A stretch of DNA of 64,000 nt from Acidobacteriaceae bacterium (GCA_025355505.1 JANXZM010000052.1:41754-105753); one strand, 5' to 3'. Positions 27,599 through 37,036 are shown, numbered from the stretch's first letter. A program made the numbers and translations. Notes: generated by a model not told the origin, from the sequence alone.

Positions 27599-29215
27599 AT
27601 GAATAAGAACCTCAGTTGGAAGTTGGCAGTTATTGTCGGAATACTGCTGGTCTTTTTGTTCGGCATCTTCGGTGTTCCGAAGGATTGGTCGGGCAGGGGA
27701 GTGCTGGCGGCGATTGCCGATCGCATTCATTTGGGCCTGGATCTCCGCGGCGGGACGCACCTGATCCTACAGGTGCAGGTTAACGACGCGGTTAACGTGG
27801 ATTCCGACAACGCGCTTGCGCGCCTCAAGGAAGACTTGCGGACGCACAAGATCAATTACGCCGACATCATCAAGCCCGATCGGGTGAACCATCCCGAAAT
27901 GATCGTGGTGAAGGGCATTACGCCGGATCAGGGTAGCGATTTCAAGAGCATTATTTCCGATCGGCTGCCGGACTACGGCGCCAGTTCTGGGGCGGAAAAC
28001 GGCTGGACGGTGGCGATGAAGGGCCAGAACCTGGCCGACTTGAAGAATCGCGCGGTCGCCCAAGCCATCGAGACCATCCGGAATCGAATCGACCAGCTCG
28101 GCGTGAGCGAGCCTGTGATCCAGGAACACGGCCTGGGTCAGTATCAGATTCTTGTGCAACTTCCGGGCGTGGACGATCCGGCGCGCGTGAAGGAAATCAT
28201 GCAGTCCACCGCGATGCTTGAGATCAAGCAATCGCTGGGCGGGCCCTATTCGAGCGAGCAGTCGGCTTTACAGGAGCACGGCGGGGTGCTGCCTCCGGAC
28301 GCGGTTTTGATGGCGGGCAAGAGCATTGGCTCGCGCAATAGCGAAGGCGGCGAAGCCTGGTATCTGATCTCTCGGGCCTCGGCGGTGACGGGCCGCGATC
28401 TTCGTACGGCGGAACCGAGCACCGACGAAAATGGCCAGCCGGCAGTGCGCTTTATTCTTACCTCCGAGGGTGGCCGCAAGTTCTACTCTTTCACTTCTGC
28501 GCACGTGGGCGACAACCTGGCGGTGGTTCTCGACAACAAGGTGCAGGAAGTGGCGGTGATCAAAGATGCCATTCGGGACACCGGCGTCATCAACGGCCGG
28601 TTCACCCAGCAAGAGACTCAGGACCTTTCGATGACGCTGCGTTCCGGCGCATTGCCAGCTGGGATCAAGTATCTGGAAGAGCGCACGGTGGGGCCCTCGC
28701 TGGGCGCCGATTCGATTCGTTCCGGGGTCCGGGCGGCCATGGTTGGCATGCTCGCCGTCCTCATCTTCATGCTGGTTTACTATCGGTGGGCGGGCGTGAA
28801 TGCGGATATCGCGCTGATCCTGAACCTGGTCATCCTGCTTGGGTTCATGGGCTACTTTGGAGCGGTGCTGACGCTGCCGGGAATTGCGGGCGTTATTCTG
28901 ACGGTTGGTATGGGCGTGGATTCGAACGTGCTGATTTTTGAGCGCATCCGGGAAGAACTGAGGAATGGCAAGACGCCGCCCTCGGCGGTGGAGCAGGGAT
29001 TCAGCCACGCCTGGATCACCATCGTGGATACGCACGTTACCACCATTGTTTCGGCCGCGATTCTGTTTCTTTTTGGCACAGGGCCGGTTAAGGGGTTTGC
29101 GACGACGCTGGTCTTCGGGTTAGCCGCAAACCTGTTTACGGCGGTGTTTGTATCGCGCGTAATTTTTGATTGGGTCCTGAGCCGGAAGCAGCGAGGCGAA
29201 GCACTGAGTATTTAG
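27599..29215 (+). CDS. secD: Protein translocase subunit SecD
   Basis: The product is 538 residues. It has an N-terminal helix, GLDLRGGTHLILQV, then a large periplasmic region including RNRIDQLGVSEPVIQEHG and the P2 domain, and a C-terminal RND-type bundle starting near GPSLGADSIRSG with VILTVGMGVDSNVLIFERIREE. SecD uses the proton gradient with SecF to pull preproteins out of the channel. The ATG lies 97 bases after yajC. The gene order yajC-secD-secF is the standard one. Confidence 0.96.
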   Translation: MNKNLSWKLAVIVGILLVFLFGIFGVPKDWSGRGVLAAIADRIHLGLDLRGGTHLILQVQVNDAVNVDSDNALARLKEDLRTHKINYADIIKPDRVNHPEMIVVKGITPDQGSDFKSIISDRLPDYGASSGAENGWTVAMKGQNLADLKNRAVAQAIETIRNRIDQLGVSEPVIQEHGLGQYQILVQLPGVDDPARVKEIMQSTAMLEIKQSLGGPYSSEQSALQEHGGVLPPDAVLMAGKSIGSRNSEGGEAWYLISRASAVTGRDLRTAEPSTDENGQPAVRFILTSEGGRKFYSFTSAHVGDNLAVVLDNKVQEVAVIKDAIRDTGVINGRFTQQETQDLSMTLRSGALPAGIKYLEERTVGPSLGADSIRSGVRAAMVGMLAVLIFMLVYYRWAGVNADIALILNLVILLGFMGYFGAVLTLPGIAGVILTVGMGVDSNVLIFERIREELRNGKTPPSAVEQGFSHAWITIVDTHVTTIVSAAILFLFGTGPVKGFATTLVFGLAANLFTAVFVSRVIFDWVLSRKQRGEALSI

Positions 29216-29218
29216 AGG

Positions 29219-29295
29219 AGGTTTCAAAGTTTCAAGGACCACGAGCCGCGATTGTTTTGACTTCGAAACCTTGCAACTTTGCAACTTTGAAACCT
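29219..29295. repeat. Inverted repeat in the secD-secF spacer
   Basis: AGGTTTCAAAGTTTCAAGG (29219-29237) is complementary, apart from a short insertion, to the CCTTGCAACTTTG...GAAACCT stretch at 29269-29295. The stem ends 8 bases before the secF ATG and could affect secF translation. Confidence 0.6.
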
Positions 29296-29303
29296 GGTTT
29301 TTT

Positions 29304-30521
29304 ATGGAATTTTTTAGAGACACCAACATCGATTTTCTCGGGAAAAAGTGGTATTTTCTCGTCTTCTCGCTGGTCTTCAGCGTGGCCGGACTGCTTTCCA
29401 TGGCGTTCTGGCATGGCGTCCCGCTGGGTGTCGATTTCCGCGGCGGCACGATCGTCTATGTGAAGTACGCGCATACTCCCGATCCTTCCGCCATCCACTC
29501 GGAGATCGAGCGCGCGGGATTGAAGAATGCCCGCGTTCAAAGAATCGGGCAAGCCGTGAATAACGAAGTGCTGATCGCGCTCGATATTCAGGAGACTAAC
29601 GAAGAGGCTCTCGACAAGGGCAAGACACAGATTATTCAGGCGCTGGAAAGCCACGCCAGCGCTGGCAAGCAGGATCTCAACAACTCCAGCTCGTTGGCCG
29701 TCGCGAAATATCTTTTGGAGAAAGATCCGCTACGCCTAGGCAGCGGCGCCGACGCCAGCCCGCGCTACACCGCGATGGCTCAGGCCGTGGTTGACTATCG
29801 GGACAAGACGAAGGGCGGCGTGCTTAGTTCCATTGATGAGCTAAAGAGTGCCGCGGATCCGGCGGTGGTGGCCGTGCTGCAGGAAAACTTTTACGTTTCG
29901 GACTTTGGTATCCGCAACGTGGAGATTGTCGGGCCGCAAGTTGGACAGCAGCTGCGCAAGCAAGCCATCCTGGCCGCGCTTTATTCGCTGGCCGGAATGC
30001 TGATCTACCTGGGGCTCCGCTTCGAGTGGATCTACGGCGTCGCCGCCGTATTGACGGTTTTCCATGACACACTGATTACGGTCGGCGCCTTCTCGCTGCT
30101 GAACTGGGAAATATCGCTGACGGTGATTGCCGCTATCTTGACCCTGATCGGATACTCCAATAACGACACCATCGTGGTGTTTGACCGCATCCGGGAGAAC
30201 ATCAAGCTGCTCCGGCGGGACAAGCTGGCTGACATCGTCAACAAAAGTATTAATCAGACATTAAGCCGAACTATCTTGACAGCGGGCCTGACTTTCCTTA
30301 CCGTGCTTGCTCTGTTCCTTTTCGGCGGCGAGGTGTTGCACGGTTTCAGCTTCGCGCTGGTGATCGGAATCCTGATCGGGACGTATTCGTCGATCGCGAT
30401 TGCGGCGCCGATTCTGGTTGCGTATCAGGAATGGCGTGGCGAGAGCGGCAAGAAGCCGATTGCCATGCCGCTGCGGTCCGGCAATGGCCCGACGCAGCCG
30501 AAAGAAAAAGTTAAGGCCTGA
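29304..30521 (+). CDS. secF: Protein translocase subunit SecF
   Basis: The product is 405 residues. A first helix (YFLVFSLVFSVAGLLSMAF) leads to VDFRGGTIVYVKY, the SecF signature. The periplasmic part is longer than in most SecF proteins, with an insert around residues 85-180 (LNNSSSLAVAKYLLEKDPLRLG...). The C-terminal five-helix bundle has NNDTIVVFDRIREN and NQTLSRTILTAGLTFLTVLALF. I chose ATG 29304; an upstream frame would begin inside the spacer hairpin. Confidence 0.95.
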   Translation: MEFFRDTNIDFLGKKWYFLVFSLVFSVAGLLSMAFWHGVPLGVDFRGGTIVYVKYAHTPDPSAIHSEIERAGLKNARVQRIGQAVNNEVLIALDIQETNEEALDKGKTQIIQALESHASAGKQDLNNSSSLAVAKYLLEKDPLRLGSGADASPRYTAMAQAVVDYRDKTKGGVLSSIDELKSAADPAVVAVLQENFYVSDFGIRNVEIVGPQVGQQLRKQAILAALYSLAGMLIYLGLRFEWIYGVAAVLTVFHDTLITVGAFSLLNWEISLTVIAAILTLIGYSNNDTIVVFDRIRENIKLLRRDKLADIVNKSINQTLSRTILTAGLTFLTVLALFLFGGEVLHGFSFALVIGILIGTYSSIAIAAPILVAYQEWRGESGKKPIAMPLRSGNGPTQPKEKVKA

Positions 30522-30656
30522 AAACGGGCCATGTGGCGTAGAATCTTCACCTGTCCGCAGAGGCAGGGATTTACAGACGCAATCGTCGAAAAGGCGGGAG
30601 CAAAGAGGATGCGGTCGGTGTCTAAGTTCTCGTACGGTCTGGTGTAGGAGAAGCCC

Positions 30657-31388
30657 ATGTTTGAAGACAGCCTTATCGAGTCAGGCAATAAGCTCAAAAC
30701 CAAGCGGCTGAGCACCACGATCCTTTCCTTCTTTGGGCAGTTCGGGCTCATCGGGATACTGATCCTGATCCCGCTGATTTATACCGACGCGCTGCCCAAG
30801 ACGCAGTTGATGACCTTCCTGATAGCACCGCCACCGCCACCACCACCGCCGCCACCGCCGGCAGCGGCCGTTAAGGTGGTGAAAGTTCAGAGCGAAGTCA
30901 TTAACGGCCAATTGCGCACTCCCACCAAGATTCCAGACAAAGTTCAGATGATCAAAGAAGAGGAAACTCCCCCGGATCTGGGTGCTGGCGGCGTGCCGGG
31001 CGGCGTGCCTGGGGGCATTCCCGGCGGCTCGGCGGGCGGCGTGATCGGTGGCATCCTCAACTCGATGGCGGCAATCCCGAAAGTTGCGACTCCGCAGCGA
31101 GTCCGGGTTTCGTCGGGCGTATCGACAGGACTTTTGATCAAGAAGGTCACGCCCAATTATCCGCAGCTGGCAAAACAGGCTCGCATTCAAGGGGCGGTCG
31201 TGCTGCAGGCGGAGATCAGCAAAGAAGGCACAATTCAGAATTTGCAGTTGATTAGTGGACACCCCATGCTGGCGCCGGCGGCGATCGAGGCCGTGAAACA
31301 GTGGCGTTATAAGCCATACCTGCTCAATGGCGAGCCGGTGGCCGTGGAGACCACGGTGGTTGTAAACTTTAGCTTGTCTGGAGGCTAA
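30657..31388 (+). CDS. tonB: TonB energy-transducing protein
   Basis: The product is 243 residues. A membrane anchor (FGLIGILILIPLIY) is followed by an 11-proline run, a Gly/Pro repeat (GGVPGGVPGGIPGGSAGG) and the C-terminal TonB domain (YPQLAKQARIQGAVVLQAEISKEGTI...AIEAVKQWRYKPYLLNGEPVAV). TonB passes proton-motive energy from ExbB/ExbD to outer-membrane receptors. GGAG precedes the ATG. A terminator follows, so exbB-exbD downstream are likely expressed separately. The periplasm-spanning middle is short and Gly-rich rather than Lys/Pro-rich. Confidence 0.93.
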   Translation: MFEDSLIESGNKLKTKRLSTTILSFFGQFGLIGILILIPLIYTDALPKTQLMTFLIAPPPPPPPPPPPAAAVKVVKVQSEVINGQLRTPTKIPDKVQMIKEEETPPDLGAGGVPGGVPGGIPGGSAGGVIGGILNSMAAIPKVATPQRVRVSSGVSTGLLIKKVTPNYPQLAKQARIQGAVVLQAEISKEGTIQNLQLISGHPMLAPAAIEAVKQWRYKPYLLNGEPVAVETTVVVNFSLSGG

Positions 31389-31406
31389 ACTCTCCAGGCG
31401 GCTTGT

Positions 31407-31430
31407 CAGGCTGCGGAAAAGCCTGGTTTT
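31407..31430 (+). terminator. Intrinsic terminator after tonB
   Basis: CAGGCT (31407-31412) pairs with AGCCTG (31420-31425) and is followed by GTTTTGT. The remaining spacer to exbB (31431-31828) shows no gene; a TTGACA at 31613-31618 may be a -35 box, but its -10 partner is poor. Confidence 0.6.
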
Positions 31431-31828
31431 GTATCAGGGCTTTGTTTTAGGGATGCTGTAAGCTCTGCGAAATCGGCCGCTTTTTTAGGGGTTGGGAATT
31501 GTTTCCGCAGCCGGTTCTGCCGGTGTAGCTCTGGCCGGATTAGATTTAAGTTTGTGGCGGTTTTAGAACTCGCGGTCCCACCTTTTTCGCCAAGACGGGG
31601 AATTATGGTGGTTTGACAACCGAGGGCAACTCCGCCTACTTGAGTTTTCTTGCATCAAAGGGTTCATGATCAAGCCGCAACCCCACGGCACGCTCGTGGG
31701 TGTGGCATTGGATCGCAGTATCGCTGCTTTCTGCGCCAGCATTGGTGTCTAATGCTGGGTGTGGGGGGAGAGTTTTGGGAAGTGGTTAGAAACGAGTTTG
31801 AACTAGTTTCGACGAGGAGAAGCAACTC

Positions 31829-32584
31829 ATGGTAGTGAACCTGGCAGCAGTCGCACTCTGTAATTTCCATCTTTTCGCCGTCTGGCTTTTTGACGAGAGC
31901 TCGGTCGGTTGGGATCCGATTTCGCTCTGGAAGCAGATGGGTCTTCTGGCGAAGGTCGTGGTTATCATTCTGTTCATCATGTCGGGGTGGTCAATCGGCG
32001 TGATGATTGACCGTTGGATGGCTTTCAACGCCGCCCGCAATCAGTCCCGGTCGTTCGCTCCCGCGGTTGCCGGAGCGCTGCGCGAGGGCAAGATTGACGA
32101 AGCGATCAAAGTGGCCGAGCGCAACAAGAAGAGTCACCTGGCCAAGGTGGTCACCGCGGGCCTGATGGAATTCAAGGCACACCAGGATAGTCCGGGTGAA
32201 ATTCCTGGCGAGACCATTGAAGCTTCCAAGCGGGCACTGGAGCGCACCGAAGCCATTGTGCACGCCGAACTCAAGCGTGGCTTGGGCGGTCTGGCGACAA
32301 TCGGTTCGACGGCTCCCTTTGTGGGACTGTTCGGAACGGTGGTTGGCATTCTGAACGCATTCAACGGTATCGCGAAGGAAAAGGCAACCGGCTTGGCAGC
32401 GGTCGCGGGCGGCATTTCGGAAGCGCTCGTAACCACCGCGGTGGGCTTGTTCGTGGCGATTCCGGCGGTCATGATGTTCAACTATCTGACCGGCCGCGTG
32501 GAAGCGTTCGACGTGGAGATGGATAACTCATCGAGCGAACTGATTGATTACTTCCTCAAGCGGCGGAGCATGCGCCGGTCCTAA
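31829..32584 (+). CDS. exbB: MotA/TolQ/ExbB-family proton channel subunit
   Basis: The product is 251 residues with three membrane helices (VVVIILFIMSGWSIGVMI near 40, LATIGSTAPFVGLFGTVVGIL near 160 and EALVTTAVGLFVAIPAVMMFNYL near 205). The family stretch GLGGLATIGSTAPFVGLFGTVVG is intact. With ExbD it forms the proton channel that powers TonB or Tol proteins. A GAGGAG precedes the ATG. ExbB and TolQ cannot be separated from sequence alone; the tonB neighbour favours ExbB. Confidence 0.92.
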   Translation: MVVNLAAVALCNFHLFAVWLFDESSVGWDPISLWKQMGLLAKVVVIILFIMSGWSIGVMIDRWMAFNAARNQSRSFAPAVAGALREGKIDEAIKVAERNKKSHLAKVVTAGLMEFKAHQDSPGEIPGETIEASKRALERTEAIVHAELKRGLGGLATIGSTAPFVGLFGTVVGILNAFNGIAKEKATGLAAVAGGISEALVTTAVGLFVAIPAVMMFNYLTGRVEAFDVEMDNSSSELIDYFLKRRSMRRS

Positions 32585-32653
32585 GCTCGCGGTTTTGGGC
32601 GGTCGCAAAACGGCGGTCGCAATAACTAGGGCTGCAAACATGAGTTGATGAAG

Positions 32654-32679
32654 AGGCGCCGGTTTTCCCACCGGCGCCT
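32654..32679 (+). terminator. Perfect hairpin between exbB and exbD
   Basis: AGGCGCCGG (32654-32662) pairs with CCGGCGCCT (32671-32679) across TTTTCCCA. It has no T-run on the 3' side, so it may lower read-through or protect the exbB message instead of ending it. Confidence 0.5.
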
Positions 32680-32744
32680 ACTCTTCCTCATCTTTATGGT
32701 TGCGGTCCCGGGCCAGGGCAAGCATACGCAGGAGACAGAATTCC

Positions 32745-33221
32745 ATGGCATTAGCAAAGCGAGACGAAGGGTCCAAGGTTAGTTCCGACATCAACGTCAC
32801 ACCGATGGTGGACGTGATGCTGGTACTGCTGATCATCTTTATGGTGGTGACGCCCATGTTGCAACACGGCGTTCCGGTGGATATGGCCAAAGTCAATAAC
32901 CCCACTGATATGCACGACGCCGATAAGGAAGACGCGCTGCTGGTTGCCATCACTCGCGATAACAAGGTCTTCTTCGGTACGGATCCCGTCAAGGCGGATG
33001 AACTGACGCAGAAGATCAAGGATCGCTTGGCGAACCGGACCGACAAACGGGTATTTCTCAAGGCCGACATGCGGGCGAAGTTTGGCTGGGTGGTCGAAGT
33101 GGTCGACAATGTTCGTGCCGCCGGTGTGGACCAACTGGGCCTTTTGACGGATCAAAAGAAGGCGGGAACCCTTGCCCCTCCGGCGGGCGCCACACCATCG
33201 GCCCCTACGGGCGGGCAATAG
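32745..33221 (+). CDS. exbD: ExbD/TolR-family protein, first copy
   Basis: The product is 158 residues. A single N-terminal helix (NVTPMVDVMLVLLIIFMVVTPML) contains the conserved Asp that carries protons in ExbD/TolR. The periplasmic domain ends DNVRAAGVDQLGLLTDQK. The C-terminal tail is Ala/Pro-rich. GGAG precedes the ATG. It follows exbB and is followed 27 bases later by a second exbD, a pairing I have seen in other acidobacteria and in Myxobacteria. Confidence 0.92.
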   Translation: MALAKRDEGSKVSSDINVTPMVDVMLVLLIIFMVVTPMLQHGVPVDMAKVNNPTDMHDADKEDALLVAITRDNKVFFGTDPVKADELTQKIKDRLANRTDKRVFLKADMRAKFGWVVEVVDNVRAAGVDQLGLLTDQKKAGTLAPPAGATPSAPTGGQ

Positions 33222-33248
33222 CGAACCATAGCAGTACGGAGATCGATT

Positions 33249-33692
33249 ATGAGTATGTCAGGCGGCTCCAAAGGGGGCCAGAACGCGAACATGAACGTCA
33301 CGCCGCTGATTGACGTGTTGCTGGTGCTGCTGATCATTTTCATGGTGATTACGCCGCTGACCCCGAAGGGTTTGGAAGCGTTGGTTCCCCAGCCTCCGCC
33401 GAAGGATCAGAAACAACCGCCGCCCACGCCGGATCGCACCATCGTGGTGCAGTTGATTGACCACGGCGCCGGCAACCCTCCGGGTCTCAAGATCAATCAG
33501 GACGAGGCGACTTGGGAAACACTGCAGGGCCGGTTGGAAGATATTTTCAAAACCCGCGCCGAAAAGGTGATGTTTGTGAAGGGCGACGACAATGTGCCCT
33601 TCGCGGATGTCGCCAGCGTGATTGATATCGCGCATTCGGCCGGCGTCGACAAAGTCGGCTTGATCACAGCCAAAATCGAAGCGGGTGGCTAG
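33249..33692 (+). CDS. exbD: ExbD/TolR-family protein, second copy
   Basis: The product is 147 residues. The helix NVTPLIDVLLVLLIIFMVITPL again carries the proton-conducting Asp. A Pro/Gln stretch (VPQPPPKDQKQPPPTPD) follows, then a periplasmic domain ending IDIAHSAGVDKVGLITAKIE. The two ExbD proteins are clearly paralogous but differ outside the helix, suggesting a mixed ExbD dimer in the channel. GGAG precedes the ATG. Confidence 0.92.
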   Translation: MSMSGGSKGGQNANMNVTPLIDVLLVLLIIFMVITPLTPKGLEALVPQPPPKDQKQPPPTPDRTIVVQLIDHGAGNPPGLKINQDEATWETLQGRLEDIFKTRAEKVMFVKGDDNVPFADVASVIDIAHSAGVDKVGLITAKIEAGG

Positions 33693-33839
33693 AATCGGGT
33701 GATCGGGCCATCGGACGATCTGAGAATTTTGTCGATGCGACGGCGAAAGACTTAGGTTCGGGTGTCTTACGCCTAGCTGGCCGTTCCGCGTCAAGTATAT
33801 TTTTGCAACACTCCGCTGCAAGGGAGATTTATAAAGCAA

Positions 33840-34655
33840 ATGAAAACGACTCAAAGGCTTCTAGTGGTATTCGCCGCCGCACTCGTGCTGATGTCCAGCA
33901 CCGGCTGCAGCAAGCTTAAGGCGCGTGACCACCTCAACAAGGGTGTGCAGGCTTACAAGAACTCCAAGTTCGAGCAGGCGATTGACCACTTCCAACAAGC
34001 CGTTGCCCTCGACCCAACCCTGATCAACGCCCGGCTGTATCTGGCCACAGCCTTTGCCCAGCAGTACATTCCGGGCGCCGATACTCCCGACAACAATCGC
34101 TTTGCCGAGCAGGCGATTGATTCGTACAAGCAAGTGCTGCAGGTCGATCCCAAAAACATCAACAGCATTAAGGGCATTGCCTATCTCTACCTGCAGATGA
34201 AGAAATTCCCGCTGTCCAAGGAGTTTTATATGAAAGCTTCCGCGGCAGATCCCAACGACCCCGAGCCTTATTACTCGGTGGCGGTCATCGACTGGACGCA
34301 GACTTACGTGCCGCGTCAGGAAGAGCGCGCCAAGCTTGGGATGAAGCCCGAAGACTCCCTGCCCGCCAAGGACAAAAAGGTTTGTGCCGCGGTGAAAGAG
34401 AAAAATAGTGCCAACGTTCAGGAAGGCATCGATAACCTGAACAAAGCGCTCAAGCTTCGTCCTGATTATGACGACGCCATGGCCTACTTGAACCTGATGT
34501 ACCGCGAACGCGCCGATATCCAGTGCGACGATCTGGCCGCGCGCTCCGCCGATCTGAAGACCGCCGACGAGTGGGTGGACAAAACCATGGCCACCAAGAA
34601 GGCCAAGGCAGAAAAACAACCCGCAGGCGGCATTGTCATGGATCAGAAACAGTAA
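33840..34655 (+). CDS. TPR-repeat lipoprotein
   Basis: The product is 271 residues. The N-terminus ends in the lipobox LMSSTGC, so the mature protein is lipid-anchored. At least three tetratricopeptide units follow (HLNKGVQAYKNSKFEQAIDHFQQAVALDP; AIDSYKQVLQVDPKNINSIKGIAYLYLQ; FYMKASAADPNDPEPYYSVAVI) and a later one (ALKLRPDYDDAMAYLNLMY). It closes the exb group and may organise envelope proteins, but the partner is unknown. A terminator follows. Confidence 0.88.
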   Translation: MKTTQRLLVVFAAALVLMSSTGCSKLKARDHLNKGVQAYKNSKFEQAIDHFQQAVALDPTLINARLYLATAFAQQYIPGADTPDNNRFAEQAIDSYKQVLQVDPKNINSIKGIAYLYLQMKKFPLSKEFYMKASAADPNDPEPYYSVAVIDWTQTYVPRQEERAKLGMKPEDSLPAKDKKVCAAVKEKNSANVQEGIDNLNKALKLRPDYDDAMAYLNLMYRERADIQCDDLAARSADLKTADEWVDKTMATKKAKAEKQPAGGIVMDQKQ

Positions 34656-34675
34656 ATATTTTATTCCTCAGAACG

Positions 34676-34713
34676 AAGGCCCTACGCTTTCCGGCGGAGG
34701 GCCTTTTGCTTTT
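34676..34713 (+). terminator. Intrinsic terminator after the TPR gene
   Basis: AAGGCCCT (34676-34683) pairs with AGGGCCTTTT (34698 onward), followed by TTTTGCTTTT. It closes the exbB-exbD-exbD-TPR unit. Confidence 0.8.
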
Positions 34714-34868
34714 CCGGCGCGAAGGCCGCGCGATTCTGAAGTGTTCCTTGTGCGCTAAACCACAATTGCAGGTGATTTGTGGCACGCACACACCCGCTCC
34801 CGCAGGTAAAATCAGGGCGGCACCTGCGGAGTCCAAGCAGACGCGTGCAACCACGTGTTCAACCTAGA

Positions 34869-36416
34869 ATGTTCAAGAAGATTCTGATCGCGAATCGAGG
34901 AGAGATCGCGGTGCGCGTCATATGCGCCTGCCGCGAAATGGGTATCGCCACCGTTGCCGTATATTCCGACGTCGATCGTGCCGCACTTCATGTCCGCAAG
35001 TGCGACGAGGCTTACCCCATCGGTCCGGCTGCGGCAACCGAGTCTTATCTTCGGATGGACAAGATCCTCGACGTCGCGAAACGCTCTGGCGCCGAGGCCA
35101 TCCATCCCGGCTACGGCTTCCTTTCGGAGAACGCGAAGTTCGCCCAGGCGTGCGCCGATGCGGGCGTGAAGTTTATCGGACCCACTCCGCACTCCATGGA
35201 AATGATGGGCTCAAAAACCCGCGCCCGTCAGGAGATGGAAAAAGCGGGCGTGCCCTTTGTTCCCGGCACCTCGCGCGGTCTGTCTTCTCCGGAGGAAGGC
35301 GAACAAGTCGCCGAACGGATCGGCTATCCCGTGATGCTGAAGGCCGCGGCCGGGGGAGGCGGCAAAGGCATGCGCCTGGTGAACAGCCGCGAGGAACTTG
35401 GTTCCGCACTCGAATCCGCGCAGAGCGAGGCGGAGCGTTCTTTCGGCGATAGCGAAGTCTATATCGAAAAGGCGATTGTGAATCCCCGCCACATCGAGAT
35501 GCAGGTGCTGGCCGACGAACACGGCAATACCGTCTGGCTCGGCGAGCGCGAGTGTTCCATCCAGCGCCGCCACCAGAAAGTTCTCGAGGAGTCGCCTTCG
35601 CCGATTGTCGATCCCGACATGCGCCGGCGCATGGGCGAAGTTGCGGTCAAAGTCGCGCAGGCGGCCAACTACACGAATGCCGGGACCGTCGAGTTCCTGG
35701 TCGATCAGCAGAAAAACTTTTACTTCCTGGAAATGAATACGCGCCTGCAGGTGGAACATCCGGTGACCGAGTCGACCACGGGACTCGATCTGGTGCACCT
35801 GCAGATACGGATCGCGGCCGGCGAGAAGTTGCCCTTGGTGCAATCCGAGGTGGCGATTCGCGGGCACGCCATCGAGTGCCGCATCTACGCTGAAGATCCC
35901 GATAATAATTATTTCCCCAGCCCCGGCAAGATCACGCTGCTGCTCGCGCCATCCGGACCGGGAATTCGTTGCGATAGCGGCATGTACGAAGGCTGGACGG
36001 TTCCCATGGATTACGATCCGTTGCTCGCCAAGCTGATCGGCTACGGCAGCGACCGGCAGCAGGCCATCATGCGGTTGCAGCGTGCGCTCCACGAATATTT
36101 TGTGGCCGGCATTAAAACCAACATTTCGTTGTTCCAGCGTATCCTGCGCGATGCGGATTTTCAGGCGGGAAAACTCGATACCGGATACTTGGATCGCTTG
36201 CTCGCGAAAGGCAACCATGCCGTCACGTCGGGCGCACCGCAGCTCGAGGTAGAAGCGCTGGAGACGATTGCCGCGATTGCCGCTGGAATGTTTACCGTGC
36301 TCGACCCAGCTTTGCTCGTCAACAAGCATGGCGACAGGACTGGAACAAGTTTGGCCGGGCCGGTTTCGGATGCATCCAACTGGAAACAGAAAGGACGCTC
36401 GGAAGCGCTGCGCTGA
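34869..36416 (+). CDS. accC: Biotin carboxylase subunit of an acyl-CoA carboxylase
   Basis: The product is 515 residues. It carboxylates biotin with ATP and bicarbonate. KILIANRGEIAVRVI starts the protein; the ATP-grasp glycine loop KAAAGGGGKGMR, FLEMNTRLQVEHPVTE and IECRIYAEDP are all intact. The last ~60 residues extend beyond classical AccC, as in propionyl- or methylcrotonyl-type carboxylase subunits. The biotin carrier starts 4 bases after the stop; no carboxyltransferase gene is here, so the acyl substrate is undetermined. Confidence 0.93.
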   Translation: MFKKILIANRGEIAVRVICACREMGIATVAVYSDVDRAALHVRKCDEAYPIGPAAATESYLRMDKILDVAKRSGAEAIHPGYGFLSENAKFAQACADAGVKFIGPTPHSMEMMGSKTRARQEMEKAGVPFVPGTSRGLSSPEEGEQVAERIGYPVMLKAAAGGGGKGMRLVNSREELGSALESAQSEAERSFGDSEVYIEKAIVNPRHIEMQVLADEHGNTVWLGERECSIQRRHQKVLEESPSPIVDPDMRRRMGEVAVKVAQAANYTNAGTVEFLVDQQKNFYFLEMNTRLQVEHPVTESTTGLDLVHLQIRIAAGEKLPLVQSEVAIRGHAIECRIYAEDPDNNYFPSPGKITLLLAPSGPGIRCDSGMYEGWTVPMDYDPLLAKLIGYGSDRQQAIMRLQRALHEYFVAGIKTNISLFQRILRDADFQAGKLDTGYLDRLLAKGNHAVTSGAPQLEVEALETIAAIAAGMFTVLDPALLVNKHGDRTGTSLAGPVSDASNWKQKGRSEALR

Positions 36417-36420
36417 TTTT

Positions 36421-36918
36421 ATGGTTTATGAAGTCATCGTGGGGGGCAAGCCACACCGGCTTGAGCTTGAAAAAGCCGCCGCCGGATGGGCGTGCCGATT
36501 GGACGGCAAACCGGTTCGTGTCGACGCGGTCATCCCGCGCCGCGACGTTTTGTCCCTGTTGGTCGATGGGCGCGCCTACGAAATCAAGCGCGAGCAGACC
36601 GCCACCGATCTCCATATGTGGGTAGGCAGTGCCCGCTTCGCGGTTGAGTTGCACGATCCGCGCTCCCTGCGCTCGCGCAAACACGCTGCCGGAGACGAAA
36701 AGGGCCCCCGGAAACTTTTGGCTCCCATGCCCGGCCGCATCGTGCGCCTGCTGGTCGCGGAAAATTCCGAGGTCGAAGCCGGCCAGGGCGTCGTCGTAGT
36801 CGAAGCGATGAAAATGCAGAACGAAATCAAGTCGCCAAAAAAGGGGGTCGTAAAAAAAATATTGGCGACCCCAGGCGCGGCCGTGAACCCCGGCGACGTG
36901 TTGGCCATCGTGGAATGA
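36421..36918 (+). CDS. Biotin carboxyl carrier protein
   Basis: The product is 165 residues. The C-terminal lipoyl/biotinyl domain has LLAPMPGRIVRLLVAENSEVEAGQGVVVVEAMKMQNEI with the biotinylated Lys in EAMKM. The N-terminal half (VYEVIVGGKPHRLELEKAAAGWACRLDGK) looks like the linker of acyl-CoA carboxylase alpha subunits. Larger carboxylases fuse these two parts; here they are separate genes 4 bases apart. An element of the post-stop family begins 12 bases after the stop. Confidence 0.9.
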   Translation: MVYEVIVGGKPHRLELEKAAAGWACRLDGKPVRVDAVIPRRDVLSLLVDGRAYEIKREQTATDLHMWVGSARFAVELHDPRSLRSRKHAAGDEKGPRKLLAPMPGRIVRLLVAENSEVEAGQGVVVVEAMKMQNEIKSPKKGVVKKILATPGAAVNPGDVLAIVE

Positions 36919-36929
36919 AAACGCTCGTG

Positions 36930-36974
36930 TAGGGACTGGCGCCATCGCCCGTCCAGGCCGAGCGCAGATCGGCC
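36930..36974 (+). repeat. Post-stop stem-loop element, copy C
   Basis: It begins TAGGGACTGGCGCCA and ends in the hairpin GGCCGA-GCGCAGA-TCGGCC. It lies immediately after the biotin carrier gene. Confidence 0.7.
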
Positions 36975-37036
36975 TCGCCTCTGGCATCACCAAGCTTGCC
37001 CACAGTCCGACATCACCCCACAAACCCTACCTTCTT

